From NCBI RefSeq assembly GCF_017873245.1, contig NZ_JAGGJY010000001.1, positions 1 to 64,000 of the forward strand: DNA of 64,000 nucleotides, read 5' to 3'. This DNA comes from Clostridium tertium (GTDB lineage Bacteria; Bacillota; Clostridia; Clostridiales; Clostridiaceae). Shown piece by piece: positions 63,195 through 64,000 of this stretch (position 1 is the first letter of the stretch; every line of letters begins with the position of its first letter). A model generated the notes under the pieces. The model ran no database searches. It was not told the DNA's origin and saw only the letters and a program-made list of their open reading frames with translations. A program made the translations under genes and the position numbers.

Positions 63195-63674
63195 CTATTC
63201 TTTTACAGAAGTTGCTTTTCCGATAGTTCCACCAAGCTTTTTCCAAAAGTAATTATGTTCTTCTACAGCATTTGAAAAATCGTTATTTTCCCATCTAGTA
63301 AGAACTTCTAACATATAATCTTTATCCTCATAATCTACTTTTTCTATTAGCCTTTTTAAGGATACAATATATTCAGGGTCCATAGATATTCTGCCCCAAA
63401 TTTGATTATCTTCTGCAATTATTTTTGTGTTACTCATTCTGTGAAGTATGTCATAAATTTTTTCAACAGGATAATATTCATCTTCCTTTATTTCATTATT
63501 TTCTTCCTTTGAAATTTCTTCATTTATTTTTTCAATTTCAGATATATTTGATTTAGCGCTTATGTTACCAGATGAACGTTCTTTATAATAAAAAAATGAT
63601 GATACAGCTATGATAACTAAAAGTACAATAATTATTATGGTAATAATAGCTTTATTTTTAAATAATTTAGATAT
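63195..63674 (-). CDS. DUF6241-like membrane-anchored protein, apparent AUA start
   Basis: The first ATG in this frame (63437) gives only 80 residues, but the frame stays open and protein-like up to about 63700. Read from ATA 63674 it gives 159 residues: a basic start (SKLFKNK), a membrane helix (AIITIIIIVLLVIIAVSSFFYY), a Glu/Lys/Asn-rich stalk and a C-terminal domain (IYDILHRMSNTKIIAED, RWENNDFSNAVEEHNYFWKKLGGTIGKA) that resembles DUF6241. ATA 63674 is eight bases after AAGGAGG, and no ATG, GTG or TTG lies near it. Either AUA is the start or an ancestral ATG was mutated. Confidence 0.7.
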   Translation of the reverse strand: MSKLFKNKAIITIIIIVLLVIIAVSSFFYYKERSSGNISAKSNISEIEKINEEISKEENNEIKEDEYYPVEKIYDILHRMSNTKIIAEDNQIWGRISMDPEYIVSLKRLIEKVDYEDKDYMLEVLTRWENNDFSNAVEEHNYFWKKLGGTIGKATSVKE

Positions 63675-63898
63675 ATTAATAACCTCCTTAAATAGAATTT
63701 ATATTTATTATAATCCATAATTTGTATAATTTAAATATACATATATATAAATAATAAAGAAATAAATAAAAAGTTATATAATATATTAAATATATGTAAA
63801 TTAAAATTATTTTTAACCAATAAATTATTATATGTGTATATAATAATTTATTATGAAAATAAATACTTATAATTTAATAAGTTATAGGAGGGAATCTA

Positions 63899-64000
63899 TT
63901 GAAAAATAATGAAAATAAACTTTGCCCTATTTGTGGCGAAGTTATGAAGGAATTTGATTATGCATATGATAATAATCAATATGGAAAGAAATATTATAAA
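63899..64000 (+). CDS. Zinc-ribbon-type protein, N-terminal part
   Basis: The frame starts at TTG 63899, eight bases after TAGGAGGG, and runs off the window end after 34 codons. The visible part has a CPICGEVM zinc-ribbon half and a tyrosine-rich stretch. Too little is present for a family call. Confidence 0.6.
   Translation, partial: MKNNENKLCPICGEVMKEFDYAYDNNQYGKKYYK

Overview
The window is about 64 kb of very AT-rich DNA (roughly 28-30% GC by eye) from a Firmicute, most likely a Clostridium sensu stricto species. Support comes from strong AGGAGG ribosome sites, TTG/GTG starts, short convergent spacers with intrinsic terminators, an L20-type leader, a PyrR attenuator, a purine riboswitch, [FeFe]-hydrogenase maturation genes, the asrABC anaerobic sulfite reductase and an anaerobic cobalt/iron chelatase. 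It reads as ordinary chromosome: I found no insertion sequence, prophage, rRNA operon or CRISPR array.

Layout. 1-250: end of a nucleoside ABC permease. 0.5-5.4 kb: a sugar PTS IIBC, homoserine dehydrogenase, a rhodanese, and the infC-rpmI-rplT operon behind a consensus promoter and leader. 5.5-12.9 kb: patatin phospholipase, a permuted papain-like protein, a Suv3-like helicase, a MATE exporter, a YdcF protein, a degenerate Nudix protein and two small unknowns. 13.0-18.9 kb: a possible untranslated RNA unit, then a TM1266-like regulator, hydE, hydG, hydF and a GltD-like flavoprotein. 19-22.7 kb: a PucR-type regulator, a chromate-transporter pair and a divergent LysR regulator. 22.7-25.7 kb: adenine deaminase behind a purine riboswitch, and metA (acetyl-CoA type). 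26.4-39.7 kb: a Crp/Fnr regulator, an FNT channel, asrABC, then hemA-sirC-like-hemC-cobA/hemD-hemB-hemL-cbiK, and a second FNT channel.

40-45 kb: an XRE/TPR-like regulator bracketed by an 11-bp direct repeat, then a response regulator with two histidine kinases, the first lacking its phospho-acceptor histidine. 45-49.2 kb: ilvE, ridA, a large palindromic element, and a two-gene radical-SAM DNA-repair operon whose promoter holds a LexA-like SOS box. 49.3-55.4 kb: a second TM1266-like protein, an orphan PotD-like lipoprotein, an ABC-F ATPase, an Imm50-like protein and a FliB-type lysine methylase. 55.7-64 kb: initiator tRNA, a J-domain-like membrane protein, PyrR-attenuated codB-codA, a GNAT, a YteA/DksA-like protein, an unknown gene with a MerR-like partner, and a DUF6241-like membrane protein.

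How the genes work together. The hem/cob operon makes uroporphyrinogen III and siroheme, the cofactor of AsrC next door; both FNT genes carry Rex-like operators at the same distance from their starts, so sulfide/anion transport, sulfite reduction and siroheme supply look like one redox-controlled module. The hyd cluster matures a hydrogenase encoded elsewhere. Two genes (infC and the DUF6241-like gene) appear to start at AUA and would be truncated by gene callers that allow only ATG/GTG/TTG.
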